From Vreelandella arcis (GTDB lineage Bacteria; Pseudomonadota; Gammaproteobacteria; Pseudomonadales; Halomonadaceae): a stretch of 64,000 nucleotides of DNA. Below the pieces are notes generated by a model that worked only from the letters and a program-made list of their open reading frames with translations, ran no database searches and was not told where the DNA came from. A program made the position numbers and the translations under genes. The stretch is from assembly GCF_900103865.1 (NCBI RefSeq), contig NZ_FNII01000010.1, positions 62,001 to 126,000 on the forward strand, given 5' to 3'. Below are positions 39,785 to 48,316 of this stretch, piece by piece. Position 1 is the first letter of the stretch. Each line of letters begins with the position of its first letter.

Positions 39785-41455
39785 TCACTCCAAGGGCTGA
39801 GCACGCTCGATGATCGCCGCGCAATCCAGTCCGGTGGGTAACGTCCCTGTGTTGAGAGCGCTTCGCTCAATGAGCCGGCCAGCGCAAAATGCATCGGCCA
39901 CGTAATCGGGCGCATGCTGCACCAGTAGGGCACCCTGTAACGCCAGCGCCATGCCATCCGCCAACTGGCGGGCAAGATATTGGAGCGCTTGGGTATCCTG
40001 CAAATCTTGCTTTAAATTGCGTACAAAGCGGTCAAGGTTTGCATTAGCTCCTTGGGCCTTGGCGAGTTCATCAAAGAAGGCATCGAGCACCTCGGGCTGC
40101 TTTTCAATCGCGCGCAGAATATCCAAACACTGAACGTTACCGCTACCTTCCCAGATGGCGTTAATGGGCGATTCGCGGAACAGGCGCGGCATGATATGAG
40201 TTTCCATTACGCCGCTACCGCCAATCACCTCCATCGCCTCATAGGCATGGTGGGGCGTGCGTTTACAGATCCAGTACTTGCCAACGGGGGTGGCGATACG
40301 CGAAAGCAAACGCTCGTGCTCGTTGTCCTGGTGATCCATGGCCCGGGCCATGCGCAGCATTAAGGTAGTAGCGGCCTCGCTTTCAATGGCTAGATCGGCG
40401 AGCACATTTTGCATCAGCGGCTGCTCGCTGAGGGTCGCCCCAAACGCATGGCGATGAGTGGCGTGATGAATCGCCTGGGCGGTGGCTTGGCGCATTCCTG
40501 CGGATGAACCAATCATGCAGTCGTAGCGCGTCATGGCGACCATCTCAATAATGGTGCGCACGCCGCGGCCCTCTTCGCCGACCATCCAGGCAAAGGCGCC
40601 GCGTAGCTCCGTCTCGCTCGAGGCGTTTGCCACGTTTCCCATTTTGCGTTTTAGCTGCTGAATGTGGAGCGGGTTTTTGCTGCCATCGGGCCGCCAGCGC
40701 GGTAGTAGAAAACAGCTCAAACCACCTGGCGCCTGGGCGAGCACCAGGAAAGCATCGCACATGGGCGCCGAAACAAACCATTTATGCCCCACCAGTTCAA
40801 AGGCGTCGCCTGGTCTGCCTTGATCAATCGGATAAGCGCGGGTGGTGTTCAGCCGCACATCGGAGCCACCCTGTTTTTCGGTCATTGCCATGCCGAGAGT
40901 GACGCCCTGTTTTTCAAAATAGGGCACGTTGCGCGGGTCGTAATGGGGCGCGGTAATTTTCTCGCCCCAGCTCTCAAGCAGGCTGGGTTGATGGCGAAGC
41001 GCTGGCAGAGCGGCAAACGTCATGGTGATCGGGCAGCCATGCGCCGCTTCCACTTGGGTGTGCAGATAGTAGTTGGCCGCCCGGTTGACGTGCGCGCCAG
41101 GCTTAGGGTTCCGCCAGGGACTGGCGTGCAGGCCATGCTCCACCGCCGTTTGCATCAGCTGATGGTAAGCGGGATGAAATTCGACTAAATCGACCCGATG
41201 GCCTTGCCGGTCGTGGGTCACCAACTGGGGTGAGTAACGGTTGGCGTCAAACCCGAGCGCGATCGCCTCGGCAGAGCCCGCCCACTTACCAAATGCTTTG
41301 AGGGAGGCATCATCAGTGCCGCCTTCGCGTTGAACGCCTTCTTGAAGTGCTCGATCAGTTGTGTAGCTGTTGTAGTTTTCCAGCGGCGGCGGCTGGTTTT
41401 CCACCTGATGGGTGCTGGCCTGAAGCGTGTCGGAGAGAGGATAGCGTTGTGACAT
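39785..41455 (-). CDS. aidB: AidB-like acyl-CoA dehydrogenase (DNA alkylation response)
   Basis: A 556-residue flavoprotein of the acyl-CoA dehydrogenase superfamily, AidB subgroup. It shows the AidB-type N terminus (NQPPPLENYNSYTTDRALQEGVQREGG), the FAD/substrate segment MTFAALPALRHQP, GMAMTEKQGGSDVRLNTTRA, and the C-terminal EVIGGSGVMETHIMPRLFRESPINAIWEGSGNVQ. E. coli AidB binds DNA, protects it against alkylation and has weak isovaleryl-CoA dehydrogenase activity. The length fits AidB (~540) rather than short ACADs (~380). It stands alone, with no Ada operator recognised. Confidence 0.88.
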   Translation of the reverse strand: MSQRYPLSDTLQASTHQVENQPPPLENYNSYTTDRALQEGVQREGGTDDASLKAFGKWAGSAEAIALGFDANRYSPQLVTHDRQGHRVDLVEFHPAYHQLMQTAVEHGLHASPWRNPKPGAHVNRAANYYLHTQVEAAHGCPITMTFAALPALRHQPSLLESWGEKITAPHYDPRNVPYFEKQGVTLGMAMTEKQGGSDVRLNTTRAYPIDQGRPGDAFELVGHKWFVSAPMCDAFLVLAQAPGGLSCFLLPRWRPDGSKNPLHIQQLKRKMGNVANASSETELRGAFAWMVGEEGRGVRTIIEMVAMTRYDCMIGSSAGMRQATAQAIHHATHRHAFGATLSEQPLMQNVLADLAIESEAATTLMLRMARAMDHQDNEHERLLSRIATPVGKYWICKRTPHHAYEAMEVIGGSGVMETHIMPRLFRESPINAIWEGSGNVQCLDILRAIEKQPEVLDAFFDELAKAQGANANLDRFVRNLKQDLQDTQALQYLARQLADGMALALQGALLVQHAPDYVADAFCAGRLIERSALNTGTLPTGLDCAAIIERAQPLE

Positions 41456-41643
41456 GTCGAGAACCTGGATCGTAGTGATAGGGTTGTACTTATTTAAACG
41501 ATCGTTTTATACCTACCAGATTAGCTGTTCTTGGCAAAGATGCGAATATGACGTTGTGGGTAAATTAGCGTCACTCAGCTTTGCTCAACCAGCGTATTTA
41601 ACCGACAATGCTCAGCTTATCTTTTCAGCCCTGGGTGCTACCA

Positions 41644-41937
41644 ATGCAGGCAAACGGCTTTTTTGACGACATCGGCGAGACCATCGGCGAAGCAATCCGC
41701 GTGGTGGTGGAGTTTTTATTAGGCATTTTCACTAACTTGTTTAGCGCGTTCGATGATTTTGTTGATGGCTTGACGCGCTCGCTGGGAATCAATGATTCGT
41801 TTCTAAGCATTGTCGTGCTGGTGATTGGACTGTTCTTCTTGTGGGGTGGATTTCGGGCGTTTTTTCGGGGTTCCCTTATCGGCGGTATTATCCGCACCTT
41901 GGTAGGGCTGTTTATCCTTTCCTGGCTGATGATGTAG
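41644..41937 (+). CDS. Small membrane protein, ~97 aa
   Basis: I do not recognise a family. The product has an amphipathic N terminus (MQANGFFDDIGETIGEAIRV) and two hydrophobic segments, roughly residues 50-67 and 72-95. The start is uncertain: an ATG at 41608 is also in frame and neither has a clear ribosome site. Codon use and the hydrophobic pattern suggest a real inner-membrane protein. It lies between the divergent aidB and the convergent chaC. Confidence 0.55.
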   Translation: MQANGFFDDIGETIGEAIRVVVEFLLGIFTNLFSAFDDFVDGLTRSLGINDSFLSIVVLVIGLFFLWGGFRAFFRGSLIGGIIRTLVGLFILSWLMM

Positions 41938-42026
41938 CCCGCCTCCCCCCTATCCATACCGGTAACACGCCGCTCGCGGTCATATCAGTGGTTGGATAAT
42001 CGCTTAAGAATGTCTGGCTGTGGGCG

Positions 42027-42599
42027 TTATAAATCGCGAACTTTTTCGGCTAGCGCGACGATATGCGCATCCTCGACCCCTAGTTCTTGTAGTGCCTGGG
42101 CCAAGTTCAGCAAGTACGCCTTATTGGAGCCACTGGGCCCATGCGACCGGGCTATTTGCTGGGCAATCTCGACAAGCGGTGCGTCGCCCAAAAAGGCCGG
42201 GTTATCCTCGGTCGCCAGATAGATTAGACCTTCGCTCTGCCCCGCCGCACCACCGTTGTCATTGACAAAGGTGAGCGGTACTTTTTCGCGCAGATAGCCG
42301 TTTTTTTCGCGCACATCCAGCGGCGCAAGTACATCGGGGGTAATGCGGTAGGCCATGCCGTGGCACACCGCACCTGGCGCGCGGATTAGCGTGGCGACAC
42401 GCCCTGGGGCATCGAGCGTGCCGCGATGGTCGTGGGAGGCTTGCCAAAAGCGCCGCGCCCAGCCGGTAATATAGGCGGGTTGACGGTCTAAGTAGGCAAA
42501 ATCAGCCTTCCAAATCAACGAGCCATAGCCAAATAGCCATATAGCCGAATGGCCTTCGAAGAAGTTTCTTTGTTGGTTAAGGGCAGTGGTATCAAGCAT
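42027..42599 (-). CDS. chaC: Glutathione-specific gamma-glutamylcyclotransferase ChaC
   Basis: A 190-residue ChaC-family enzyme that cleaves glutathione to 5-oxoproline and Cys-Gly. The YGSL substrate loop lies at 25-28 (WLFGYGSLIWK), and the catalytic glutamate is E98 in DVREKNGY. The ATG at 42599 gives the normal family length; the frame is open to 42644 without a better site. Its product, 5-oxoproline, is the substrate of the PxpABC enzyme encoded at 5.8-8.2 kb. Confidence 0.9.
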   Translation of the reverse strand: MLDTTALNQQRNFFEGHSAIWLFGYGSLIWKADFAYLDRQPAYITGWARRFWQASHDHRGTLDAPGRVATLIRAPGAVCHGMAYRITPDVLAPLDVREKNGYLREKVPLTFVNDNGGAAGQSEGLIYLATEDNPAFLGDAPLVEIAQQIARSHGPSGSNKAYLLNLAQALQELGVEDAHIVALAEKVRDL

Positions 42600-42705
42600 C
42601 GTTATCAAGCAACATAGTGAGTGACTACTTTTTAAAACAACCATCTTACCATGTCACTGGTGATCACTGATCTGATTGCTTTCACCACTAGCGGAGGCAG
42701 CAAGC

Positions 42706-43572
42706 ATGCGCGCGATTTTTCTGGTCGATAATGGCTCTTTGAGGCCCCAGGCAACGCATAACTTGCGCCGTGTCGCGTCGTTGCTGAGCCAGGGCCTTGG
42801 CGAAACCGTGCAGGCTGCCTCGCTGCTCCATTCCAATAAAATACCTGCAGAGGAGGTCGACGGCATTCCGGCGATAACGCTTGGACCGGCTGCCGAGCGA
42901 GCGGCCGAACAGGGCGCGACCGAGATTATCGTGCTGCCGTTCTTCTTCGGCCCCAGCAAAGCGCTGACCGGTTACCTGCCCGAGCGCATGGCCGAGATGC
43001 AGGCGCGCTTTCCCGACGTCAAGGTTCGCGTGGCGCAGCCGCTGGTCGATGAGCAGGGCGATAACGACCTGCGCCTGGCCGAACTGCTGGCTGATAACGT
43101 CCGCGAGCAGTGTCTTCCAGAGGCAACGCCCCGAGTGGCGCTGGTGGATCACGGCAGCCCGATTCCCGAGGTGACGGCGGTACGCAATCGTCTAGCGGGG
43201 CAGCTAAGTGTGCTGCTCGGCAGTGACGCCACCTGCGTGGCCGCCGCCTCGATGGAGCGCCGCGAGGGCGACGAATATCGCTTCAACGAACCGCTGCTCG
43301 AAAACCTGCTGGCCAACCCTGATTTTCATACCGGGCCGGTGATTTTGGCGATGCTGTTTCTCTCGCCGGGGCGTCATGCCGGTGAAGGCGGCGACATTGC
43401 GGAGATTTGCCACGCCGCGCAGCAGCGCCATCCGGGCATGACCGTCACCACCACGGCCCTGGTGGGCGAGCAACCGGGGATTGTCGATATTTTGCATACT
43501 CGCCTGCGCCAAGCGCTTGATGACGAAAGGTTTCTGCTGGACTTGCCGGCCCCTGGCGACGCGACGTCCTAG
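42706..43572 (+). CDS. CbiX-domain protein (sirohydrochlorin chelatase-like)
   Basis: A 288-residue protein with two CbiX-type halves. The first starts LVDNGS, with Asn where chelatases have His, and continues VLPFFFGPSKALTGYLPERM. The second starts LVDHGSPIPE and has AMLFLSPGRHAGEGGDIAEI, matching the family's F-L-x-P-G-x-H-x-x-D-I motif. Such proteins insert cobalt, nickel or iron into tetrapyrroles, but this two-domain form is often only annotated as CbiX. The metal-binding His pair seems complete in the second half only. AGCGGAGG before the ATG at 42706 sets the start. Confidence 0.78.
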   Translation: MRAIFLVDNGSLRPQATHNLRRVASLLSQGLGETVQAASLLHSNKIPAEEVDGIPAITLGPAAERAAEQGATEIIVLPFFFGPSKALTGYLPERMAEMQARFPDVKVRVAQPLVDEQGDNDLRLAELLADNVREQCLPEATPRVALVDHGSPIPEVTAVRNRLAGQLSVLLGSDATCVAAASMERREGDEYRFNEPLLENLLANPDFHTGPVILAMLFLSPGRHAGEGGDIAEICHAAQQRHPGMTVTTTALVGEQPGIVDILHTRLRQALDDERFLLDLPAPGDATS

Positions 43573-43694
43573 GTAGTGGGTGTTAGACGATGGGTGTAAC
43601 GTTGCCCAAGAGCGCGTAGAATCGCGAGCCTTTCTATTCGCCACGTACTATTTCCAGTGCGATGCGCAATGTACACGCACACTAGGGCCCTTCT

Positions 43695-45284
43695 GTGATC
43701 GCAACCGCCAATATCACCATGCAGTTCGGGGCCAAGCCCCTATTTGAGAACGTCTCCGTTAAGTTTAACAACGGCAATCGCTACGGCTTGATTGGCGCTA
43801 ACGGCTGCGGCAAATCCACCTTTATGAAGATTCTCGGCGGCGAGCTTGAGCCGACGTCCGGCCAGGTCATGCTGGACAGCAGCACGCGGTTGGGCAAGCT
43901 GCGTCAGGATCAGTTTGCCTTCGAAAATGAGCGCGTGATCGATACCGTGATCATGGGCAACGATGAGTTATGGCAGGTCACCGCCGAACGCGAACGGATC
44001 TATTCCCTGGCGGAAATGAGCGAAGAGGATGGCATGGCCGTCGCGGATCTGGAAGTGCGCTTTGCCGAACTGGACGGCTACACCGCCGAAGCCCGCGCTG
44101 GCGAACTGCTCCTTGGCCTGGGCATTCCCATCGAACAGCATACCGGCCCGATGAGTGAAGTTTCACCTGGCTGGAAACTGCGCGTACTTCTCGCTCAGGC
44201 GCTGTTTTCCGATCCGGATGTCCTGCTGCTCGACGAGCCGACCAACCACCTGGATATCAATACCATCCGCTGGCTGGAAGACATGCTCAAGGCGCGCAAC
44301 AGTACCATGGTGATTATCTCCCACGACCGCCACTTCCTGAATAGCGTGTGCACCCACATGGCGGATCTGGATTACGGCGAGATTACCCTGTTCCCCGGCA
44401 ACTACGACGACTACATGACCGCCGCCACCGCCGCGCGCGAGCGTCAGCATTCAGACAACGCCAAGAAAAAGGCCCAGATCGCCGAGCTGCAGCAGTTCGT
44501 CAGCCGCTTCTCAGCCAACGCCTCGAAGGCCAAGCAGGCCACCTCACGGGCGCGACAAATTGACAAAATCAAGCTGGAAGATATCAAGCCGTCTAGCCGG
44601 GTAAGTCCGTTTATCCGCTTTGATCAGAACAAAAAGATTCACCGCAACGCGGTGAATGTGGACGGCATCAGCAAAGGCTACAACGGTGAGGCACCACTGT
44701 TCGAGCGCCTGTCGATGACCGTCGAGGCGGGTGAGCGCATTGCGATTATCGGCCCTAACGGTATTGGTAAGACCACGTTGCTTAAAACCCTGGCAGGCGA
44801 ATTACACCCGGATGCCGGGGAAGTGAAGTGGACCGAAGCCGCCGAGTTGGGTGTTTTTGCTCAGGAACACACCGACGACTTTGCCGTGGACGCCACCCTG
44901 TTCGAGTGGATGGGCCAGTGGACGCAAGGCGGTGAACAGGTGGTGCGCGGTGCGCTCGGGCGGATGCTGTTTTCCAGCGATGACATTGATAAGTCGGTCA
45001 AAGTGATTTCCGGTGGCGAACAGGGGCGCATGCTGTTCGGTAAGTTAATACTTACCCAGCCTAATGTGTTGCTGATGGACGAACCGACCAACCACCTGGA
45101 CATGGAGTCCATCGAAGCGCTGAACCTGGCGCTGGAAAACTACCCCGGCACGCTGCTGTTTGTTAGCCACGACCGTGAGTTTGTCTCATCGCTCGCCACG
45201 CGCATTCTTGATATGCAGCCCGATGGCATTGTCGACTTCAGCGGCAGCTATGATGATTACCTGCGCAGCCAAGGCGTGGCGTAA
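43695..45284 (+). CDS. ybiT: ABC-F family ATPase YbiT
   Basis: A 529-residue soluble protein with two ABC ATPase domains and no membrane part. Domain 1 has Walker [10 protein letters not shown] (~34-42) and Walker [18 protein letters not shown]. An ~80-residue charged linker ([42 protein letters not shown]) is the P-site-contacting arm of ABC-F proteins. Domain 2 has GPNGIGKTT and [15 protein letters not shown]. It matches YbiT in length and motifs; family members act on ribosomes stalled or idle. The start is a GTG. No neighbour shares an obvious function. Confidence 0.9.
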   Translation: MIATANITMQFGAKPLFENVSVKFNNGNRYGLIGANGCGKSTFMKILGGELEPTSGQVMLDSSTRLGKLRQDQFAFENERVIDTVIMGNDELWQVTAERERIYSLAEMSEEDGMAVADLEVRFAELDGYTAEARAGELLLGLGIPIEQHTGPMSEVSPGWKLRVLLAQALFSDPDVLLLDEPTNHLDINTIRWLEDMLKARNSTMVIISHDRHFLNSVCTHMADLDYGEITLFPGNYDDYMTAATAARERQHSDNAKKKAQIAELQQFVSRFSANASKAKQATSRARQIDKIKLEDIKPSSRVSPFIRFDQNKKIHRNAVNVDGISKGYNGEAPLFERLSMTVEAGERIAIIGPNGIGKTTLLKTLAGELHPDAGEVKWTEAAELGVFAQEHTDDFAVDATLFEWMGQWTQGGEQVVRGALGRMLFSSDDIDKSVKVISGGEQGRMLFGKLILTQPNVLLMDEPTNHLDMESIEALNLALENYPGTLLFVSHDREFVSSLATRILDMQPDGIVDFSGSYDDYLRSQGVA

Positions 45285-45299
45285 CGGGTCAAATAGTTG

Positions 45300-45902
45300 C
45301 TAGCCAATAATGCGCTCAAAGGTGGTGTCGGTGGCGGGCTGGCGATCCCCATCCAGCATATCGCCGGTAAACAGGGTCTGCATTTCTTTGGCTAGCGCCA
45401 CATAGACGTGCATTTGCTGATTGCGCCGCTTACGCAGCGGCGGTTTCACCAATAGACTGATACCTTTGATGGGTTCGTGGGTTTCATTGTGCAGCAGGTC
45501 GGGCATTTCCCCGGGCGGAAAAGCGTTGGCGATGGTAACCGGGTTAGAGGGCTGCTCACCGGCAATGTGAAAGACTTTCTTGATTGGGTCGAAGGTGGCC
45601 TGCTTCTCGCGCAGCCAATCGGCCAGGCGCTGGTCGGTTTGTTCATCGGGATGAGAGAAAATTACGAACAGCGAATGTTGAACCACTTTGCTGGAGCGCT
45701 TGGCTGATGCCTTTGAGGCGGTTTCTTCAGGCGGCGGCGAAGAGGAGGGTTGATTAGTGGTGCGTTCCATCGTGGAAGCATCGTCGTCCACTGGTGTCTG
45801 GCGGCGTTGCCGTCGCACAACGTAAATGAACAGCGCTAAGGCAACTAGCGCTAATGCGATAGAACAGAATGCCAATAACGTGACTAACGGTGTTGTCTCC
45901 AT
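45300..45902 (-). CDS. ZipA-like membrane-anchored protein
   Basis: A 200-residue protein with an N-terminal membrane anchor (residues ~8-29), a Pro/Ser-rich linker (~35-70) and a C-terminal domain (~75-195). The domain shows the ZipA pattern: FHIAGEQPSNPVTIANAFPPGEMPD, then KGISLLVKPP, then an Ala-rich helix and TGDMLDGDRQP. ZipA tethers FtsZ to the membrane. This version is short and its linker small, so it may be a paralog rather than the main ZipA. It converges on ybiT, 15 bases apart. Confidence 0.6.
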   Translation of the reverse strand: METTPLVTLLAFCSIALALVALALFIYVVRRQRRQTPVDDDASTMERTTNQPSSSPPPEETASKASAKRSSKVVQHSLFVIFSHPDEQTDQRLADWLREKQATFDPIKKVFHIAGEQPSNPVTIANAFPPGEMPDLLHNETHEPIKGISLLVKPPLRKRRNQQMHVYVALAKEMQTLFTGDMLDGDRQPATDTTFERIIG

Positions 45903-45941
45903 GGTGGTTTTATCCTTATATCTTTTCGCGCCAACCGCGCG

Positions 45942-46403
45942 TTAATTACGTCGCCAAATAGTCGCATTAAGCGATAGGGCTAGGGCTACCCAGAGCCAGT
46001 AAGGCACTATCAGCCACGTGGCTAAAAGACTGACCTTCGCAAACACAATGATAGCGAGCGTTATCAGCCCTAGCAGCAGCGCAATATCGCCAAGCGCGGC
46101 GGCAATCTGCTTGCGACCAAAAAACAGCCACGACCACGCCGCGTTCGCCAGCAGTTGAATAACATACACCCACAGGCTGGCTGTGCGCCAAACTGAGTCG
46201 TCCGCCATGTAAATGCGCCACGCGGCAATCGCCATTAACAAATACAAGATGCCCCAGGCGATGGGGAAGGCGATATCAGGGGGTGTCCAGGCGGGTTTGT
46301 CGAGCTCGCGGTACCAGCCATCGGGTCGAAAACGGGCGCCGGTACTGGCCGCCAAGCCCACCAATGCCAACGATACCAACAAAGCTAACAGCGAGCCGAG
46401 CAT
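45942..46403 (-). CDS. tspO: TspO/MBR family membrane protein
   Basis: A 153-residue protein with five transmembrane segments of the tryptophan-rich sensory protein family. The Trp-rich loop is seen: PDGWYRELDKPAWTPPDIAFPIAWGILYLLMAIAAWRIY, then AWSWLFFGRKQ. TspO binds porphyrins and is linked to tetrapyrrole export or stress control in bacteria. The N terminus starts at the ATG at 46403. It lies on the same strand as the ZipA-like gene. Confidence 0.92.
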   Translation of the reverse strand: MLGSLLALLVSLALVGLAASTGARFRPDGWYRELDKPAWTPPDIAFPIAWGILYLLMAIAAWRIYMADDSVWRTASLWVYVIQLLANAAWSWLFFGRKQIAAALGDIALLLGLITLAIIVFAKVSLLATWLIVPYWLWVALALSLNATIWRRN

Positions 46404-46467
46404 TTATCACCTGTGTATTCAAACTAAACAATCAATAGCCTACCAGCGTTTTGCGGTGGGCAGACAT

Positions 46468-46492
46468 AAAAAAAGCACCACCTAAGTGATGC
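46468..46492 (-). terminator. Terminator downstream of the old yellow enzyme gene
   Basis: On the minus strand GCATCAC and GTGGTGC pair (7 bp, one G-T) around TTAG and are followed by seven T, 35 bases after the stop. Confidence 0.85.
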
Positions 46493-46526
46493 TTTTCTTT
46501 GTTAAGGGTTACCCAGCGGGCGCAAC

Positions 46527-47645
46527 TTAGCTGATACGGTCGTGACCGTTATCCATAAACGGATAGTCGGTGTAGCCCTTTTCGTCGCCGCCGTAGAAGG
46601 TGTCGTGATTGGGCTCAGTGAGCGCCGCATCGACCCGGAAACGCTCGGGCAAATCAGGGTTGGCAATATAAGGACGGCCAAAGGCCACCGTGTCGGCGGT
46701 GTTGTCGCCAATGCGTGCTTCTGCATGGGGGGCGTCGTAGTTGCCGCAGTACATCAGGCTGCCGTTAAAACGCTCGCGCATCTGCTCGCGGAAACCATCG
46801 GGGAAGGTGATGTCGCCACCGGCCCAGTTAGGCTCATTGAGGTGCAGGTAGGCAAGACCGCGCTTGGAAAGCTGCTCGGCCATGTAAAACGCCATGGCTT
46901 CCGGCTCGTCGTCGGTCAGGCCAAATAGCTCGATAAACGGCGTCATGCGGATGCCGACCCGGTCAGCGCCGTAAACGTCAATCACCGCATCGACCACTTC
47001 CAACGGGAAGCGCGCCCGGTTTTCCAGTGAACCGCCGTACTGGTCGGTACGCTGGTTGGTGCCGGTGGCCAGGAACTGGTTCAGCAGGTAAGCATTGGCT
47101 GCGTGAACTTCGACCATATCAAAGCCTGCCCGCTTAGCGCGTTTAGCCGCCTGACGATAGTCTTCCACGATACCCGGGAGCTCGTCGGTTTCCAGCGCGC
47201 GGGGCGTGCTGGTGGGATGCTGACCGGCGGTGCCGTCTTCAAACTCCACGAAACACTGGGCGCCTTCGCCTTTCAGCGCGCTGGGCGCAACCGGCTGCTG
47301 GCCGTTGGGTTGAACCATTTCATGGGAAACACGCCCAACGTGCCATAGCTGCAACGCCATACGGCCGCCTTTGGCATGCACCGCATCGACAACGCCTTTC
47401 CAGCCGGCTTCCTGCTCGTCGGTCCAAATACCCGGCGTATACACGTAGCCCCGCGCAGTGGCAGAGATATTGGTCGCTTCGCTGATGATCAGTCCAGCCC
47501 CGGCGCGTTGGCCGTAATAGGCTTCTTGCATCTTGCCCGGTACGCTGTCCGGGGTGCGTGCCCGGGTCAGCGGCGCCATGATCACGCGGTTGGGGATCGA
47601 CAGGCTGCCAAGCTGCGTGGCAGTGAAAAGCGTTTCGTAAGCCAT
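46527..47645 (-). CDS. nemA: Alkene reductase of the old yellow enzyme family
   Basis: A 372-residue FMN-dependent enzyme that reduces activated C=C bonds such as N-ethylmaleimide and other electrophiles, and may attack nitrate esters. Substrate-binding H181 and N184 and the catalytic Y186 are in EVHAANAYLLNQFL. The FMN region MAPLTRARTPDSVPG and QLWHVGRVSH are present, and the C terminus has MYCGNYDAPHAE and VAFGRPYIANPDLPERF. AAAGGAG precedes the ATG at 47645. A NemR-type repressor is not seen beside it. A terminator follows. Confidence 0.92.
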   Translation of the reverse strand: MAYETLFTATQLGSLSIPNRVIMAPLTRARTPDSVPGKMQEAYYGQRAGAGLIISEATNISATARGYVYTPGIWTDEQEAGWKGVVDAVHAKGGRMALQLWHVGRVSHEMVQPNGQQPVAPSALKGEGAQCFVEFEDGTAGQHPTSTPRALETDELPGIVEDYRQAAKRAKRAGFDMVEVHAANAYLLNQFLATGTNQRTDQYGGSLENRARFPLEVVDAVIDVYGADRVGIRMTPFIELFGLTDDEPEAMAFYMAEQLSKRGLAYLHLNEPNWAGGDITFPDGFREQMRERFNGSLMYCGNYDAPHAEARIGDNTADTVAFGRPYIANPDLPERFRVDAALTEPNHDTFYGGDEKGYTDYPFMDNGHDRIS

Positions 47646-47766
47646 TAAACAAGCTCCTTTTGAACTCAATGATTAAGTAGTGGTGACTAGAATAGACCAG
47701 TTTACTAGTGAGTGCCAACGGTTACGCTTAATCCACATGTACGGCTTAATTGCTCACGATAAAACG

Positions 47767-47796
47767 AACCCCACCTGACGATACAAGGCGGGGTTT
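47767..47796 (-). terminator. Weak candidate terminator
   Basis: AACCCC-A-CC pairs with GG-C-GGGGTT on either side of an 11-base loop. On the minus strand a short T-run follows after CG. It lies just after the hypothetical gene at 47825. Confidence 0.4.
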
Positions 47797-47824
47797 AATG
47801 AAGGGATGCTTGGAAGGCTTTGTT

Positions 47825-48196
47825 TTACCCCCGCTGCCACGGCCAACGGCGTTTAACGGGGGTATCGATATGCTGGAGAGCTGCGGTTAGTGGCAGCATG
47901 ATAGCGGCTAATTGGCGATGGCAGACCGCACTGCTCATTACCCCAGGGCACTGTTTAAGCAGCAACTCGCACTGCTGGGAAGCGACATACAACTGCTCAG
48001 GGACGGCTGGGGCAAACAGTGGCTTGGCTTGCTGGCAGCAGCGGTTCAGTTCGCGGGAGAGCATAGTCAGCATACAGGTATCCAGCCAGCAGGGCAGCGG
48101 GTCGTCCAGGCGTCCGGCAATTGAGTGCTGGATCGCTTCGAACGAGGTGCGAAGAAACACGATGGTTTGGCGAAGCTGCCGCTGCTCACTGTTCAT
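47825..48196 (-). CDS. Uncharacterised protein, 123 aa
   Basis: I do not recognise a family. The product is soluble, helical and rich in Gln, Leu and Cys (six Cys, including two CC/CxxC-like spots in RCCQQAKP and SQQCELLLKQC), and ends in a basic WPWQRG tail. No signal or membrane segment is evident. Its frame is the longest minus-strand frame here and is compatible with neighbouring codon use, but a frame of similar length lies on the opposite strand. The choice is moderately supported only. Confidence 0.45.
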   Translation of the reverse strand: MNSEQRQLRQTIVFLRTSFEAIQHSIAGRLDDPLPCWLDTCMLTMLSRELNRCCQQAKPLFAPAVPEQLYVASQQCELLLKQCPGVMSSAVCHRQLAAIMLPLTAALQHIDTPVKRRWPWQRG

Positions 48197-48316
48197 GTGG
48201 CTAACCTGACGTCGTCACAAAGGGTTAAATACAAAAGATAGTATTTCTCATTTTCATCTTGGTGACGATAGCGCCAGACAATCGGGCTGTCAATGTAGCG
48301 TCTATGAGAGCGCCTT

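Noticed and set aside
47820-48209. 129-codon plus-strand frame opposite the 123-aa hypothetical gene
   Set aside because: Trp/Arg/Ser/Cys-rich translation unlike neighbouring proteins; the minus-strand frame has a more normal composition. Confidence in either is limited.
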